Shown: piece by piece, positions 39,904-48,997 of the stretch | How the letters are laid out: each line of letters starts with the position of its first letter | How positions within the stretch are numbered: position 1 is the first letter of the stretch | NCBI RefSeq assembly: GCF_000518645.1 | Contig: NZ_JADZ01000005.1 | Coordinates: 124,001-188,000 of the forward strand | Origin: Curvibacter gracilis ATCC BAA-807 | GTDB lineage: Bacteria > Pseudomonadota > Gammaproteobacteria > Burkholderiales > Burkholderiaceae_C | Length of the DNA: 64,000 bases | Direction of reading: 5' to 3' | Program-made: the position numbers and the translations under genes | Notes under the pieces: model-generated | The model's database searches: none | What the model saw: the letters and a program-made list of their open reading frames with translations, nothing else | What the model was told of the DNA's origin: nothing

Positions 39904-40977
39904 ATGAAAGCGCTTCGCCTCTATGCCGGGCCGCAGGCCCGCGCCCATTTGCAGGCCCATGGGCTCCAGCCAGAGCACGTGCGCGTGGTGCCTGCCGCTG
40001 CGGGCGGCCCCAAGGGGCTGGTGCTGGGCCCGCTGGACCGGTTTCTTTTCGGCGACTGGCTGGCTCGATCCAGCCAGCCTGTTGATCTGGTCGGGGCATC
40101 GATTGGCGCCTGGCGCATGGGCACGGCCTGCCTGGACCGCCCGGTCGAGGCCTTTGCCCGGCTGGAGCACGACTACATCGCCCAGCGCTATGACCTGGCG
40201 CCGGGCCAGAAGCGCCCCACGGCCGAGCATGTCAGCGAGCGCTTTGCCGACAACCTGAAACTGTTCTTTGGCGGGCGTGAGCATGAGGTGCTGCAGCACC
40301 CACGCTACCGGCTGCATGTGATCGCCTCGCGCGGGCGCCACCTGCTGGCCCGGGAGCATGGCCTGGCGACGCCGCTGGGCTACCTGGGGGCGTTTGTGAG
40401 CAACACGGTGCAGCGCCGTGCCATGGGCGCCTGGCTGGAGCGGGTGGTGTTTTCGACCCAGCACGCGGCCTTGCCCTTTGGCACCCGTGACTACCGCAGC
40501 CGCCAGGTGGCGCTCACCCCGGCCAATTTCATGGATGCGGTGCAGGCCAGTTGCTCCATCCCCTTCGTGCTGCGCTCGGTCAGTGCCATCGCCGGCGCGC
40601 CGCCGGGGGCCTACTGGGACGGCGGCATCACCGACTACCACATGCACCTGGACTACCGGAACCCCGCCCCGGGCGTGGTGCTGTACCCGCATTTTCAGCA
40701 GGCCGTGGTGCCGGGCTGGCTGGACAAGGCCTTGAAATGGCGCCATCGCGCCAGTGCCTTTCTGGACCCCATGCTGGTGCTGGCTCCCGATCCGGCCTGG
40801 GTGCAGACCCTGCCCAATGCCAAGCTGCCCGACCGCAAGGACTTCACCCACTACGGCAACGACCACGCCGGCCGTGCCACCGCCTGGACCCGGGCGGTGC
40901 AGGCCAGCCAGCAACTGGCCGACGAGTTCGCCGAGTGGCTGCAGGCCCCGGACATGGGCCGGGTCGAGGCCCTCTGA
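39904..40977 (+). CDS. Patatin-like phospholipase
   Basis: A 357-aa patatin-like lipid acyl hydrolase with a Ser-Asp dyad: nucleophile S66 in GASIGAWR and D239 in YWDGGITDYH. The oxyanion loop is AAAGGPKGLVLGPLDRF. No signal peptide is visible, so it is probably cytoplasmic or secreted by a dedicated route. Patatins can be housekeeping lipases, effectors or, when paired with nucleotide-sensing or peptide genes, antiphage effectors; here the neighbours are HDOD and Rpn genes with no cyclase. A terminator-like hairpin follows the stop. Confidence 0.88.
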   Translation: MKALRLYAGPQARAHLQAHGLQPEHVRVVPAAAGGPKGLVLGPLDRFLFGDWLARSSQPVDLVGASIGAWRMGTACLDRPVEAFARLEHDYIAQRYDLAPGQKRPTAEHVSERFADNLKLFFGGREHEVLQHPRYRLHVIASRGRHLLAREHGLATPLGYLGAFVSNTVQRRAMGAWLERVVFSTQHAALPFGTRDYRSRQVALTPANFMDAVQASCSIPFVLRSVSAIAGAPPGAYWDGGITDYHMHLDYRNPAPGVVLYPHFQQAVVPGWLDKALKWRHRASAFLDPMLVLAPDPAWVQTLPNAKLPDRKDFTHYGNDHAGRATAWTRAVQASQQLADEFAEWLQAPDMGRVEAL

Positions 40978-40997
40978 ACCCTGCCACGAGGCAGGGT
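40978..40997 (+). terminator. Hairpin at the end of the patatin gene
   Basis: A perfect 8-bp stem ACCCTGCC / GGCAGGGT with an ACGA tetraloop begins at the base after the stop codon. There is no T-run. It probably marks the 3' end of the tex-side transcript and separates it from the Rpn gene. Confidence 0.45.
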
Positions 40998-41075
40998 GGC
41001 TGCCCACTGTCTGGCTGAGCCTGCATTCTGGCGGCTGTCGTCCCAGCTGACGTACCTGCGAGGGCAGCATGCGCC

Positions 41076-42107
41076 ATGCCCACGCACCACGACAACGACT
41101 ACAAGCTGCTCTTCTCCCACCCGGAGATGGTGCGCGACCTGCTGCTCGGCTTCGTGCCTGGTGACTGGGTCCAGGACGCTCGGTTTGAGACCCTGGAGCG
41201 AGTCAATGCCAGCTATGTGAGCGAATCCGACAAGCAGCGTCACGACGACATGGTCTGGAGGCTGAAAGTCGGTCCGCGCTGGGTATGGGTCTATCTGCTG
41301 CTGGAGTTCCAAAGCCAGCCCGATGAATGGATGGCGGTGCGCATGATGGTCTATGTCGGTCTGCTGGCCCAGCATCTGATCAAGGAAGGGCAGTTGGACC
41401 AGGGCAGACTTCCGTCCTTGTTGCCCATGGTCCTTTACAAGGGGCCTCGCCCCTGGTCTTCGGCTCGTGATGTGGCTGACTGTTTCGCCCCTGGCCCACC
41501 GGCGCTGGAGCCCTACAGACCGCGCTTGCTGTATCACCTGATCGATGAGGCCAGATTGAAGTTATCCCCGTCCGACGAGGTTAGGAACGTGACCGAAGCC
41601 TTGTTCAAGTTGGAGCACAGCGCCAACCGGTCCGACATTGCCAGGCTGGCGTACGCGATGGGTCAGGCGCTCCAGGCCCCTGAGCATCAGAACTTGAGAA
41701 GAACCCTCAATGTCTGGCTCCGTCGCCTGATACGGCGCAAAATGCCGGACATCGCCACCGACGAACTCGATCAAATCCATGACCTTCTGAAAGGCCCGAC
41801 CATGCTCGAAGAAACCCTGGAACGCCTTTACAACGAGGCCATTGAAAAAGGACTGTCCAAAGGACATTCACAAGGACTGTCGCAGGGGCTCTCCCAAGGG
41901 CTATCTCAAGGGCTATCCCAGGGCCGTTCACAAGGCATCGCCATGATGCTGGCCCGAGTGATCGAACAGCGCTTCGCCCCCGTGCCCGCCTGGGCCTACC
42001 AGCGGCTTCAGAGCGCCTCTGTGGAGCGCTTGGAAGCCTGGTCTGAGCAGATGTTCAGCGCGCCCACCCTGGAGGCTTTGTTGGACGAGGCCGGCGCCCG
42101 ACACTGA
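41076..42107 (+). CDS. Rpn/YhgA-family PD-(D/E)XK nuclease
   Basis: A 343-aa protein of the recombination-promoting nuclease/putative-transposase family. N-terminal PD-(D/E)XK core: D57/D58 in HDDMVWRLK and E77-F-Q79 in LLEFQSQ, the usual D...ExQ/K triad. A helical linker follows (to about 240), then a repeat of four-residue units (K/Q-G-x-S) at 258-289 and a C-terminal helix. It does not look like its neighbours: AGA/AGG arginine codons and many A/T third positions occur (AGAAGA in a row near 41697). Rpn proteins cut DNA and some have been reported as antiphage toxins controlled by a short product from an internal start, for which a site is visible at 41802. Confidence 0.88.
   Translation: MPTHHDNDYKLLFSHPEMVRDLLLGFVPGDWVQDARFETLERVNASYVSESDKQRHDDMVWRLKVGPRWVWVYLLLEFQSQPDEWMAVRMMVYVGLLAQHLIKEGQLDQGRLPSLLPMVLYKGPRPWSSARDVADCFAPGPPALEPYRPRLLYHLIDEARLKLSPSDEVRNVTEALFKLEHSANRSDIARLAYAMGQALQAPEHQNLRRTLNVWLRRLIRRKMPDIATDELDQIHDLLKGPTMLEETLERLYNEAIEKGLSKGHSQGLSQGLSQGLSQGLSQGRSQGIAMMLARVIEQRFAPVPAWAYQRLQSASVERLEAWSEQMFSAPTLEALLDEAGARH
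41802..42107 (+). CDS. Possible intragenic C-terminal product of the Rpn gene
   Basis: An in-frame ATG (M243) preceded by AAAGG with a 7-base spacer would yield a 101-aa protein containing the tetrapeptide repeat and the C-terminal helix, without the nuclease core. This matches the described toxin/intragenic-antitoxin layout of E. coli Rpn genes. It is supported only by the start signal and position, not by expression data. Confidence 0.35.
   Translation: MLEETLERLYNEAIEKGLSKGHSQGLSQGLSQGLSQGLSQGRSQGIAMMLARVIEQRFAPVPAWAYQRLQSASVERLEAWSEQMFSAPTLEALLDEAGARH
41847..41942 (+). repeat. Eight in-frame 12-bp tandem units in the Rpn gene
   Basis: Units of the form (A/C)A(A/G)-GG(N)-(N)3-TC(N) encode K/Q-G-x-S. 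The middle copies (41883-41918) are most alike. Length could change by slippage in steps of four residues without frameshift. Confidence 0.8.
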
Positions 42108-42113
42108 CACGGT

Positions 42114-43250
42114 TTACATCGAGGCTTCCAGCATCTCGCGGTATTCCTCAGGGCTGGCGATGCGCGGGTTGGTCTTGTGGCAGTGGTCGGCCAGGGCGCC
42201 CTTGATCACATCGTCGAACTGATCCCGCGTCACGCCCATCGCGGCCAGGCCGGTGGGCAGGCCCAGGCGGGCGTTCATGTCACGGATGGCGTCGGGGATG
42301 TCACCGCCTGAACGCAGGCCCATCGCGTGGGCCATGCGGTCCAGCCGGCGCTCACGCTGCACCGATTCAGCACTGGCATTGAAGCGCACCACCGCGGGCA
42401 GGAACATGGCGTTCAGGGTGCCGTGGTGCAGGCGCGGGTTCACGCCACCCAGGCTGTGACTTAGGCTGTGCACGCAGCCCAGGCCTTTCTGGAAGGCCAT
42501 GGCACCCTGCATCGAGGCGCTCATCAGCTGCAGACGGGCTTCGCGGTCCTGGCCGTTTCGCGTGGCGCGTTCGATGTGGGCCCAACCGCGTTCCAGGCCA
42601 TCGAGGCCGATGCCGTCGGCCGGGGGGTTGAAGGCGGCCGACATGAAGGTCTCCATGCAGTGCGCAATCGCGTCCATGCCGGTCGCGGCCGTGAGGCCTG
42701 GGGGCAGGCCCAGGGTGAGTTCGGGGTCGCAGATGGCCGCCCGCGGCACCAGGTGCCACGAGTGGAAGCCCAGCTTGCGGTGGTCGTCCACGATGATGAT
42801 GGCGCCACGCGCCACCTCGCTGCCGGTGCCGCTGGTGGTGGGCACCGCGATCAGGGGCGCTGCGCGTTCGGTGATTCGGGTGGAGCCGCCCTCGATGGTG
42901 GCGTAGGTGGTCAGCGGGCCTTCATGGGTGGCCGCAATCGCAATGCCTTTGGCGCAGTCGATGGCCGAGCCGCCGCCCACGGCGATCAGACCATCGCAGC
43001 CCTGAGCCCGGTACAGCTCGACCGCCGCACGCACGGCGGCCTCGGTGGGGTTGGAGGGGGTCTGGTCGAACACGGTCAGGGGCAGGCCGGGCAGGGCGTC
43101 CAGGGCTTTTTGCAGCACGCCGGCGGCGCGCACCCCGGCGTCGGTGACGATCAGGGGGCGCTGAATGCCCACGCGCTCGCATTCGGCCGCCAGCAGGCGC
43201 ACGGCGCCAAACTCGAACTGGATCTGGGTGACGTAGTTGATGAAGGCCAT
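42114..43250 (-). CDS. Iron-containing alcohol dehydrogenase (group III)
   Basis: A 378-aa enzyme starting MAFINYVTQIQFEFG at 43250, in agreement with family N-termini. The NAD-binding GGGSAIDCAKG is at about 93-103, metal ligands appear in DAIAHCMET and HSLSHSLGGV plus a later His. These enzymes interconvert alcohols and aldehydes/ketones or maleylacetate-like acids; the substrate is uncertain. It is convergent with the Rpn gene (6 bp apart) and divergent from the esterase gene. No ribosome site is evident. Confidence 0.9.
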   Translation of the reverse strand: MAFINYVTQIQFEFGAVRLLAAECERVGIQRPLIVTDAGVRAAGVLQKALDALPGLPLTVFDQTPSNPTEAAVRAAVELYRAQGCDGLIAVGGGSAIDCAKGIAIAATHEGPLTTYATIEGGSTRITERAAPLIAVPTTSGTGSEVARGAIIIVDDHRKLGFHSWHLVPRAAICDPELTLGLPPGLTAATGMDAIAHCMETFMSAAFNPPADGIGLDGLERGWAHIERATRNGQDREARLQLMSASMQGAMAFQKGLGCVHSLSHSLGGVNPRLHHGTLNAMFLPAVVRFNASAESVQRERRLDRMAHAMGLRSGGDIPDAIRDMNARLGLPTGLAAMGVTRDQFDDVIKGALADHCHKTNPRIASPEEYREMLEASM

Positions 43251-43446
43251 GAAGCGAAGAGAGGAAGTTCGGACAGGTTGAGGAAACACCGGTCGCCGGT
43301 CAGGCCGGACGCCACGTTGTACGATGCGCGACCGACTTTAGCGGCTGCAGCCTGGCCTGACCAGACGTTCAAACCCCAGGCGCAGCACCCCCGCGGTCAC
43401 CCTGGTGACAAGGCCTGCCGCGTGCTTCCGCAACGATCCGAAACCG

Positions 43447-44436
43447 ATGTCTACCAGCCCGTCCACCAGCTCTATTTCCAGCGCTTACCGACTCACCCCC
43501 GCCATGCAAAGCGTGATCGACCGCATGGTCAAAGCCAAGCGCCCCGCCTTGCACACGCTGTCCCCCAGGCAGGCCCGCGCCGCCTACGCGGCAGGGGCCG
43601 ACGTGCTTGAAATCGCCCGCCCCGAACTGGCCGAGGTGCGTGAGCTGACGATCCCGGCCCGCGACGGCGTTGCCTTGCCAGCCCGGCTTTACCGGCCCAG
43701 TCTGGAACCAGGCCAGCCCGTGCTGCTGTACCTGCACGGTGGTGGCTTCATGATCGGCAGCATCGCCACCCACGACATCCTGTGCCGCAGCCTGGCCCAG
43801 CGTTCGGCTTGTGCGGTGGTGTCGCTCGACTACCGCCTGGCCCCCGAGCATCGCTTCCCGACCGCCTTCAACGATGGCTGGGACGCCTTGCGCTGGCTGC
43901 ATGGCCACGGCGCCGGCTTGGGGCTGGACACGGCCCGGCTCGGCGTGGGCGGCGACAGTGCCGGAGGCACCCTGGCCGCCGCCCTGGCGGTGCAGGCGGC
44001 GCTGGAGGGGCTCCCGCTGGCCCTGCAGTTGTTGTTCTACCCCGGCACCACCGCCCACCAGGACACGGTGTCGCACCAGCGTTTTGCCCACGGTCTGGTG
44101 CTGGAGGCGTCCCACATCCAGTGGTTCTTCGACCAGTACGTGCCGTCGCGCCAGGAGCGTGAAGACTGGCGTTTTGCCCCCTTGCTGGCCCCCGACACCG
44201 AACACCTGGCCCCGGCCTGGCTGGGCCTGGCCGAATTCGACCCGCTGGTGGATGAGGGCATCGCCTACGCCGACAAGCTGCGCCTGGCCGGTCATGCCGT
44301 GGACCTGGAGATCTACCGCGGCGTGACCCACGAATTCATCAAGATGGGCCGGGCCATTCCCGAAGCCCTGCAAGCCCACCAGCAGGCGGCCGACGCGATG
44401 CGCGCTGCCCTGCGCCCTTCCACGGAGTCACCATGA
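43447..44436 (+). CDS. Alpha/beta hydrolase, hormone-sensitive-lipase family esterase
   Basis: A 329-aa esterase starting MSTSPSTSSIS (an upstream GTG at 43405 is possible). The HSL oxyanion motif HGGGF and nucleophile elbow GDSAGG with S171 are present; the acid Asp is in EFDPLVDEG and the His in VTHEFIK. It hydrolyses short- to medium-chain esters. Its stop overlaps the next start (ATGA), coupling it to the YbgC-GNAT fusion. Confidence 0.9.
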   Translation: MSTSPSTSSISSAYRLTPAMQSVIDRMVKAKRPALHTLSPRQARAAYAAGADVLEIARPELAEVRELTIPARDGVALPARLYRPSLEPGQPVLLYLHGGGFMIGSIATHDILCRSLAQRSACAVVSLDYRLAPEHRFPTAFNDGWDALRWLHGHGAGLGLDTARLGVGGDSAGGTLAAALAVQAALEGLPLALQLLFYPGTTAHQDTVSHQRFAHGLVLEASHIQWFFDQYVPSRQEREDWRFAPLLAPDTEHLAPAWLGLAEFDPLVDEGIAYADKLRLAGHAVDLEIYRGVTHEFIKMGRAIPEALQAHQQAADAMRAALRPSTESP

Positions 44437-45305
44437 GCGCCCCTGCACCGAAACGCACCGATTTCCGATTCTTCCACCGCCTGCGCGTGCGCTGGGTGGA
44501 GGTGGACATGCAGAAGATCGTCTTCAACGGCCACTACGCGATGTACCTCGACACCGCCATGGGTGACTACTGGCGCGAGCTGGCCTTGCCCTACGAGGCC
44601 TCGATGGAGCTGCTGGGCGGTGAGCTGTACGTGAAGCGCCTGGCGCTCGAATACCACGCTTCGGCCCACTACGACGACGTGCTCGATGTGGGCCTGAGCT
44701 GCCGGCGCATCGGCAACTCATCGATCGAACTGGTGGGCGCCATTTTCCGGGGCGAGCAGTTGCTGGTGTCGGGCGAGCTGTTGTATGTGTTCGCCGACCC
44801 GGCCACCCAGACCTCGCGCCGCGTGCCCGACGCGCTGCGCAGCCTGCTGCTCGAGCACGCCGCGGGCCAGCCCGTGGTGAGTGTGCGCAGTGGCGACTGG
44901 AGCACGCTGGGCACCGATGCGGCCCGGGTGCGCACCGAGGTGTTTGTGCAGGAGCAGGCCATTCCCCTCGATGAGGAATGGGACGAGGCCGATGCCACGG
45001 CCTTGCATGCCGTGGTCTACAACCGCCTGGACCAGGCCATGGCCACGGGCCGCCTGTTGGTGCATGCCCCCGGGGTGGCGCGCATCGGCCGCATGGCGGT
45101 GCTTCGGCCCATGCGGGGCACCGGCCTGGGGGCCGATGTGCTGCGCACCCTGATGGAGGCCGCCCGCCAGCGCGGCGACCGCGAGGTGCTGCTGCATGCC
45201 CAGACGAGCGCCCGCGGGTTCTACGAGCGGCTGGGCTTCCAGCCGCGTGGCGAGGTGTTCTACGAGGTCGACATCCCGCACATCGAAATGGTGCGGGCGC
45301 TCTGA
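44433..45305 (+). CDS. YbgC/FadM-type acyl-CoA thioesterase fused to a GNAT acetyltransferase
   Basis: A 290-aa two-domain protein. Residues 10-135 are a 4-hydroxybenzoyl-CoA-type hotdog thioesterase (RVRWVEVDMQKIVFNGHYAM, catalytic D25). Residues about 150-290 are a GNAT domain with the acetyl-CoA loop in MAVLRPMRGTGLGADVL and LGFQPRGEVF near the end, similar to ElaA. Both have a conserved active-site pattern, so a linked thioesterase/acyltransfer function is likely, but the substrate is not known. Overlaps the preceding esterase by 4 bases. Confidence 0.88.
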   Translation: MSAPAPKRTDFRFFHRLRVRWVEVDMQKIVFNGHYAMYLDTAMGDYWRELALPYEASMELLGGELYVKRLALEYHASAHYDDVLDVGLSCRRIGNSSIELVGAIFRGEQLLVSGELLYVFADPATQTSRRVPDALRSLLLEHAAGQPVVSVRSGDWSTLGTDAARVRTEVFVQEQAIPLDEEWDEADATALHAVVYNRLDQAMATGRLLVHAPGVARIGRMAVLRPMRGTGLGADVLRTLMEAARQRGDREVLLHAQTSARGFYERLGFQPRGEVFYEVDIPHIEMVRAL

Positions 45306-45312
45306 GCTTCGT

Positions 45313-46266
45313 TCAGATATCGGCGAGCAGCGGGTAGGGCAGGGGCTGCACCACCAGTGCCGGGCCGTCGGGCGCGCCCAGGTGCAAGGCCGTGCCGGCC
45401 GCACTGGCCGTCACCTGCACCACGGCCAGCAGATCGACCCCGCCAGCGGGTGAGACGGCGGCCTGGACCACCACGCCGCTGGGTTGGTCGGCCGCGTCGC
45501 CGGCCAGGAACACCTCCTGCCCGGGGCTGGGGGGCTGCTCCAGACCCTCTGCATGGGCCAGGCAGGTGCGGCGCTTCAGGGTGCCACGGAACTGGCTGCG
45601 GGCCACCACCTCCTGGCCCGGGTAGCAGCCTTTCTTGAAACTCACGCCGCCCACCGATTCGTGGTTCAGCATCTGGGGCACAAAGCTGTCGGTCTGCGTG
45701 GCGCCGGGGGTGGGCACAGCCGCCAACACCTCCGACCAGGCCCAGAGCGACTCGGACAAGGCCGGGCCAGGCAGGGCGGCGTCTGATGCCGGGCCGATCC
45801 ACAGCGCCCGGGCCACGCCGGCCGCCGGGTACAAGGCCACGGCGTGCCCTGCGGCGTGGGGGGCGGCTGACCAAGGCAGGCTGCCTGCGGGCAGGGCGGC
45901 CAGGGCGGCGTCGCCAGCCAGACCTCGCACGGCCAATTCGGCACTGGCGTCGTCGAGTTTGACCTTGGCGCGCAGCACGAACATGGACAGGCGCTTCAAG
46001 GTGGCCGCCAGCAGCTCCTTGGGGCACACCAGCCAGACTTCGGCAGCGCTCAGGCGCAGCAGCACGAAGCTGGCTAGCAGCCGCCCTTTGGCCGAGCAGT
46101 AGCCCGCCAGGCGGGCCTGGCCGTCGGGCAAGAGCACCACGTCCTGGGTCAATTGACCATGCAGGAACGAAGCAGCATCGTCGCCACGGGCGCGAATCAC
46201 GCCCAGAGCGGACAAGGGCGCCACACCGTGCAGCAGCGCCTGGGGAGAATTCATGGCTTGTGTCAT
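45313..46266 (-). CDS. ygfZ: YgfZ/GcvT-like folate-binding protein
   Basis: A 317-aa protein of the YgfZ/CAF17 family, a folate-dependent factor for maintaining some Fe-S enzymes and tRNA modification. The signature KKGCYPGQEVVAR is complete with its cysteine. Start at ATG 46266 (MTQAMNSPQ) or 46254 (MNSPQALLHG) cannot be decided; no ribosome site is clear. Divergent from mltG with only 51 bp between them. The open frame on the minus strand continues to 47307 but that part is antisense to mltG. Confidence 0.9.
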   Translation of the reverse strand: MTQAMNSPQALLHGVAPLSALGVIRARGDDAASFLHGQLTQDVVLLPDGQARLAGYCSAKGRLLASFVLLRLSAAEVWLVCPKELLAATLKRLSMFVLRAKVKLDDASAELAVRGLAGDAALAALPAGSLPWSAAPHAAGHAVALYPAAGVARALWIGPASDAALPGPALSESLWAWSEVLAAVPTPGATQTDSFVPQMLNHESVGGVSFKKGCYPGQEVVARSQFRGTLKRRTCLAHAEGLEQPPSPGQEVFLAGDAADQPSGVVVQAAVSPAGGVDLLAVVQVTASAAGTALHLGAPDGPALVVQPLPYPLLADI

Positions 46267-46317
46267 GCGTGAATTATCATCCCCCGTCAAAAACTTGTTC
46301 GCGATGGGGCTTGGGCT

Positions 46318-47301
46318 GTGCGTGCTTTGCTGGTGATGTTGGTATTGGTGGCAGCAGCCCTGGGCGGTGCCGTTTACTGGTGGCTGGATGCGCCCATGCG
46401 CCTGGCCGCCCCCACGATCGACCTGTCGATCGAGCCCGGCACCTCGCCACGCGCCCTGGCGCAGGACGTGCAGGATGCCGGTGTGGACGTGAACCCGCTG
46501 TTCCTCTATGCCTGGTTCCGCTTCTCGGGCCAGGCCCGCGGCATCAAGGCCGGCAGCTATGAGCTGGATGCCACCATCACGCCCCGGCGGCTGCTGAGCA
46601 AGCTGGTGCGCGGCGAGGAGGCCCTGCGCGCCGTCACCCTGGTCGAGGGCTGGAACTGGCGCCAGGTGCGCCAGGCCCTGGCACGGGCCGATCAGCTCAA
46701 GGGCGACAGCACCGAGCTGGACGACGCCGCCATCATGACCCGTCTGGGTCGGCCCGGCACCTTGCCCGAGGGCCGCTTCTACCCCGACACCTACACCTAC
46801 TCCAAGGGCAGCAGCGACCTGGCCGTGCTGCAACGCGCGCTGCGCGCCATGGACAAGAAGCTCGAGGCGGCCTGGCAGGCGCGCGACCCCAATCTGCCGC
46901 TGAAATCGCCCGACGAGGCCCTGATCCTGGCCAGCATCGTCGAAAAGGAAACCGGGCGCGGCAGCGACCGCCCCCTGATCGCCAGCGTGTTCGTGAACCG
47001 GCTGCGCTCGGGCATGCTGCTGCAGACCGATCCCACCGTCATCTATGGGATGGGCGAGCGTTTTGACGGCAACCTGCGCAAGCGCGATCTGCTCACCGAC
47101 ACGCCCTGGAACACCTACACCCGCGCCGGCCTGCCTCCGACCCCCATCGCCATGCCCGGCCGGGGGGCCTTGCTGGCCGCCGTGCACCCCGCCGAGAGCC
47201 GTTCGCTGTACTTTGTCGCACGTGGCGACGGCAGCAGCCATTTCAGTGCCACCCTTGACGAGCACAATCGGGCCGTCAACCAATTCCAGCGTCGCCCATG
47301 A
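46318..47301 (+). CDS. mltG: Endolytic murein transglycosylase MltG
   Basis: A 327-aa single-pass inner-membrane protein from GTG 46318; the N-terminal anchor is residues 3-20 ([18 protein letters not shown]). The YceG catalytic region is ASIVEKETG (E209/E211) followed by [11 protein letters not shown] and [15 protein letters not shown]. It cleaves nascent glycan strands and ends polymerisation. It is the first gene of the mltG-tmk-holB run, in the order common among proteobacteria, and its stop overlaps the tmk start. Confidence 0.95.
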   Translation: MRALLVMLVLVAAALGGAVYWWLDAPMRLAAPTIDLSIEPGTSPRALAQDVQDAGVDVNPLFLYAWFRFSGQARGIKAGSYELDATITPRRLLSKLVRGEEALRAVTLVEGWNWRQVRQALARADQLKGDSTELDDAAIMTRLGRPGTLPEGRFYPDTYTYSKGSSDLAVLQRALRAMDKKLEAAWQARDPNLPLKSPDEALILASIVEKETGRGSDRPLIASVFVNRLRSGMLLQTDPTVIYGMGERFDGNLRKRDLLTDTPWNTYTRAGLPPTPIAMPGRGALLAAVHPAESRSLYFVARGDGSSHFSATLDEHNRAVNQFQRRP

Positions 47302-47972
47302 CCCCACCCCATTCCGGCTTGTTCATCAGCTTCGAAGGCATCGACGGTGCCGGCAAGACCACGCACATCGAGGGCGTGGTGGCGGCCTTTCGCGCCCAGG
47401 GGCGGGTGGTGTGCCAGACCCGCGAGCCCGGCGGTACGCCGCTGGCCGAAAAGCTGCGCGCCCTGGTGCTGAACGACGCCATGGACCCCCTGACCGAGGC
47501 CTTGCTGATCTTTGCCGCCCGCCGTGACCACCTGCAGCAGGTGATCGAGCCGGCCCTGGCCCGTGGTGAGGTGGTGGTGTGCGACCGCTTCACTGACGCC
47601 ACCTTTGCCTACCAAGGCGGTGGACGGGGCTTTGACCTGGACACCTTGGCCCAGCTCGAGCGCATGGTGCAAGGCCGGCCCGGCGGCAGCCTGCGGCAGC
47701 CCGACCTCACGATCTGGTTCGATCTGGACCCGGCCGTGGCCGCCGAGCGCCTGGCCGATGCCCGTGTGCCCGACCGCTTCGAGTCGCAGCCCGTGGCCTT
47801 CTTCGGCCAGGTGGCGGCCGGCTATGCTGCCCGGGCGGCGGCCGCGCCCAGCCGGTTTGAACGCATCGATGCGGCACAGAGCCGGCACCAGGTTTGGCAG
47901 CAGATCACCCGGGTGCTGGTGCGCAAAGGCTGGCTGGCCATCATGGTGGCCGCCCACGGAGGCCCGCAATGA
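47298..47972 (+). CDS. tmk: Thymidylate kinase
   Basis: A 224-aa dTMP kinase. The P-loop [12 protein letters not shown] is at residues 11-22, the substrate Arg/DRx motif appears as [19 protein letters not shown], and the LID-like segment has [10 protein letters not shown]. It forms dTDP from dTMP and ATP. ATGA overlaps at both ends tie it to mltG and holB. About 15 residues longer than E. coli Tmk at the C-terminus. Confidence 0.95.
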   Translation: MTPPHSGLFISFEGIDGAGKTTHIEGVVAAFRAQGRVVCQTREPGGTPLAEKLRALVLNDAMDPLTEALLIFAARRDHLQQVIEPALARGEVVVCDRFTDATFAYQGGGRGFDLDTLAQLERMVQGRPGGSLRQPDLTIWFDLDPAVAAERLADARVPDRFESQPVAFFGQVAAGYAARAAAAPSRFERIDAAQSRHQVWQQITRVLVRKGWLAIMVAAHGGPQ

Positions 47973-48997
47973 GCGATGAGCGCGATACCCGTCTGCCCCT
48001 GGCGCCCTGGTTGCAGCGGCAGCTCGACAACCTGCTGAGCCAGCGCGGCCACGCCTGGCTGCTGCAAGGCCCCTCGGGCCTGGGTCAGTACCCGCTGGGC
48101 CTGGCCCTGGTCGAGGCCTGGCTGTGCGACGCCCCCACGCCCCATGGCGCCTGCGGCCAGTGCGCCAGTTGCCATGCCGTGCGCGTGCGCACCCATCCCG
48201 ACCTGATGGTGCTGATGCCCGAAACGGCCCTGCTGGCCCTGGGCTGGCCTCTGTCGGAGAAAGCACAGTCCGAGATCGACGACAAGAAGCGCAAGGCCAG
48301 CCGTGAGATCCGTGTCGAGGCCATGCGCGAGGCCGTGCAGTTCGCCCAGCGCACCTCGTCGCGTGGCCGCGGCAAGGCCGTGCTGGTGTACCCGGCCGAG
48401 GACATGAACCACATCACGGCCAATGCACTGCTCAAGACCCTGGAGGAGCCCCCAGGCGATGTGCGCTTTGTGCTGGCCAGCGAGGCCGCGCACCAATTGC
48501 TGCCCACCATCCGCAGTCGCTGCCTGACGCACTCGCTGGTCTGGCCGGGCGCTGACGAGGCTGGCCACTGGCTGGCGGGTCAAGGCCTGCCGGGCGCTGC
48601 CGCCACGGTGCTGCTGCGAGCTGCCGGAGGTCGGCCCGAAGACGCTTTGATGCTGGCCGCCGAAGGCCTGACACCCGAATCCTGGGCGCAGTTGCCCCGC
48701 GCGCTGCTGCGGGGCGACCCCGGCGTGTTGGCCAACTGGCCCGCCGCGCGCAACATCCAGAGCCTGCAGAAGATCTGCCATGACCTGCTGGCCACGGCCT
48801 CCGGGGCGGCGCCGCGCTATTTCGCGGCCAACGAGTTGCCCCGGCCTCCGGCCCACAAGGTGCTGCTGCGCTGGGCCCGCAGCCTGAGCGAGGCGGCGCG
48901 CACGGCAGATCACCCCTATAACCCCGGTTTGATGTTGGAAGCGCTTGTGAGCGAGGCGCAAATCGCCCTAAACTCGGCCACAGAGTCCACGCCATGA
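47969..48997 (+). CDS. holB: DNA polymerase III subunit delta'
   Basis: A 342-aa clamp-loader subunit starting at ATG 47969 in overlap with tmk. The AAA+ region begins [17 protein letters not shown], in which the P-loop Lys is missing, as expected for delta' which does not hydrolyse ATP. The zinc site is [10 protein letters not shown] and the sensor region is [18 protein letters not shown]. It opens the beta clamp together with delta and gamma/tau. The next gene (PilZ) overlaps its stop. Confidence 0.93.
   Translation: MSDERDTRLPLAPWLQRQLDNLLSQRGHAWLLQGPSGLGQYPLGLALVEAWLCDAPTPHGACGQCASCHAVRVRTHPDLMVLMPETALLALGWPLSEKAQSEIDDKKRKASREIRVEAMREAVQFAQRTSSRGRGKAVLVYPAEDMNHITANALLKTLEEPPGDVRFVLASEAAHQLLPTIRSRCLTHSLVWPGADEAGHWLAGQGLPGAAATVLLRAAGGRPEDALMLAAEGLTPESWAQLPRALLRGDPGVLANWPAARNIQSLQKICHDLLATASGAAPRYFAANELPRPPAHKVLLRWARSLSEAARTADHPYNPGLMLEALVSEAQIALNSATESTP

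Noticed and set aside
39904-40977. Patatin as a CBASS-type defence effector
   Set aside because: No cyclic-nucleotide synthase, ubiquitin-like or HORMA/TRIP13 gene is adjacent; a housekeeping lipase is the simpler reading.
41847-41942. Possible CRISPR array
   Set aside because: Units are only 12 bp, directly adjacent without spacers, and lie in frame in a protein-coding gene.
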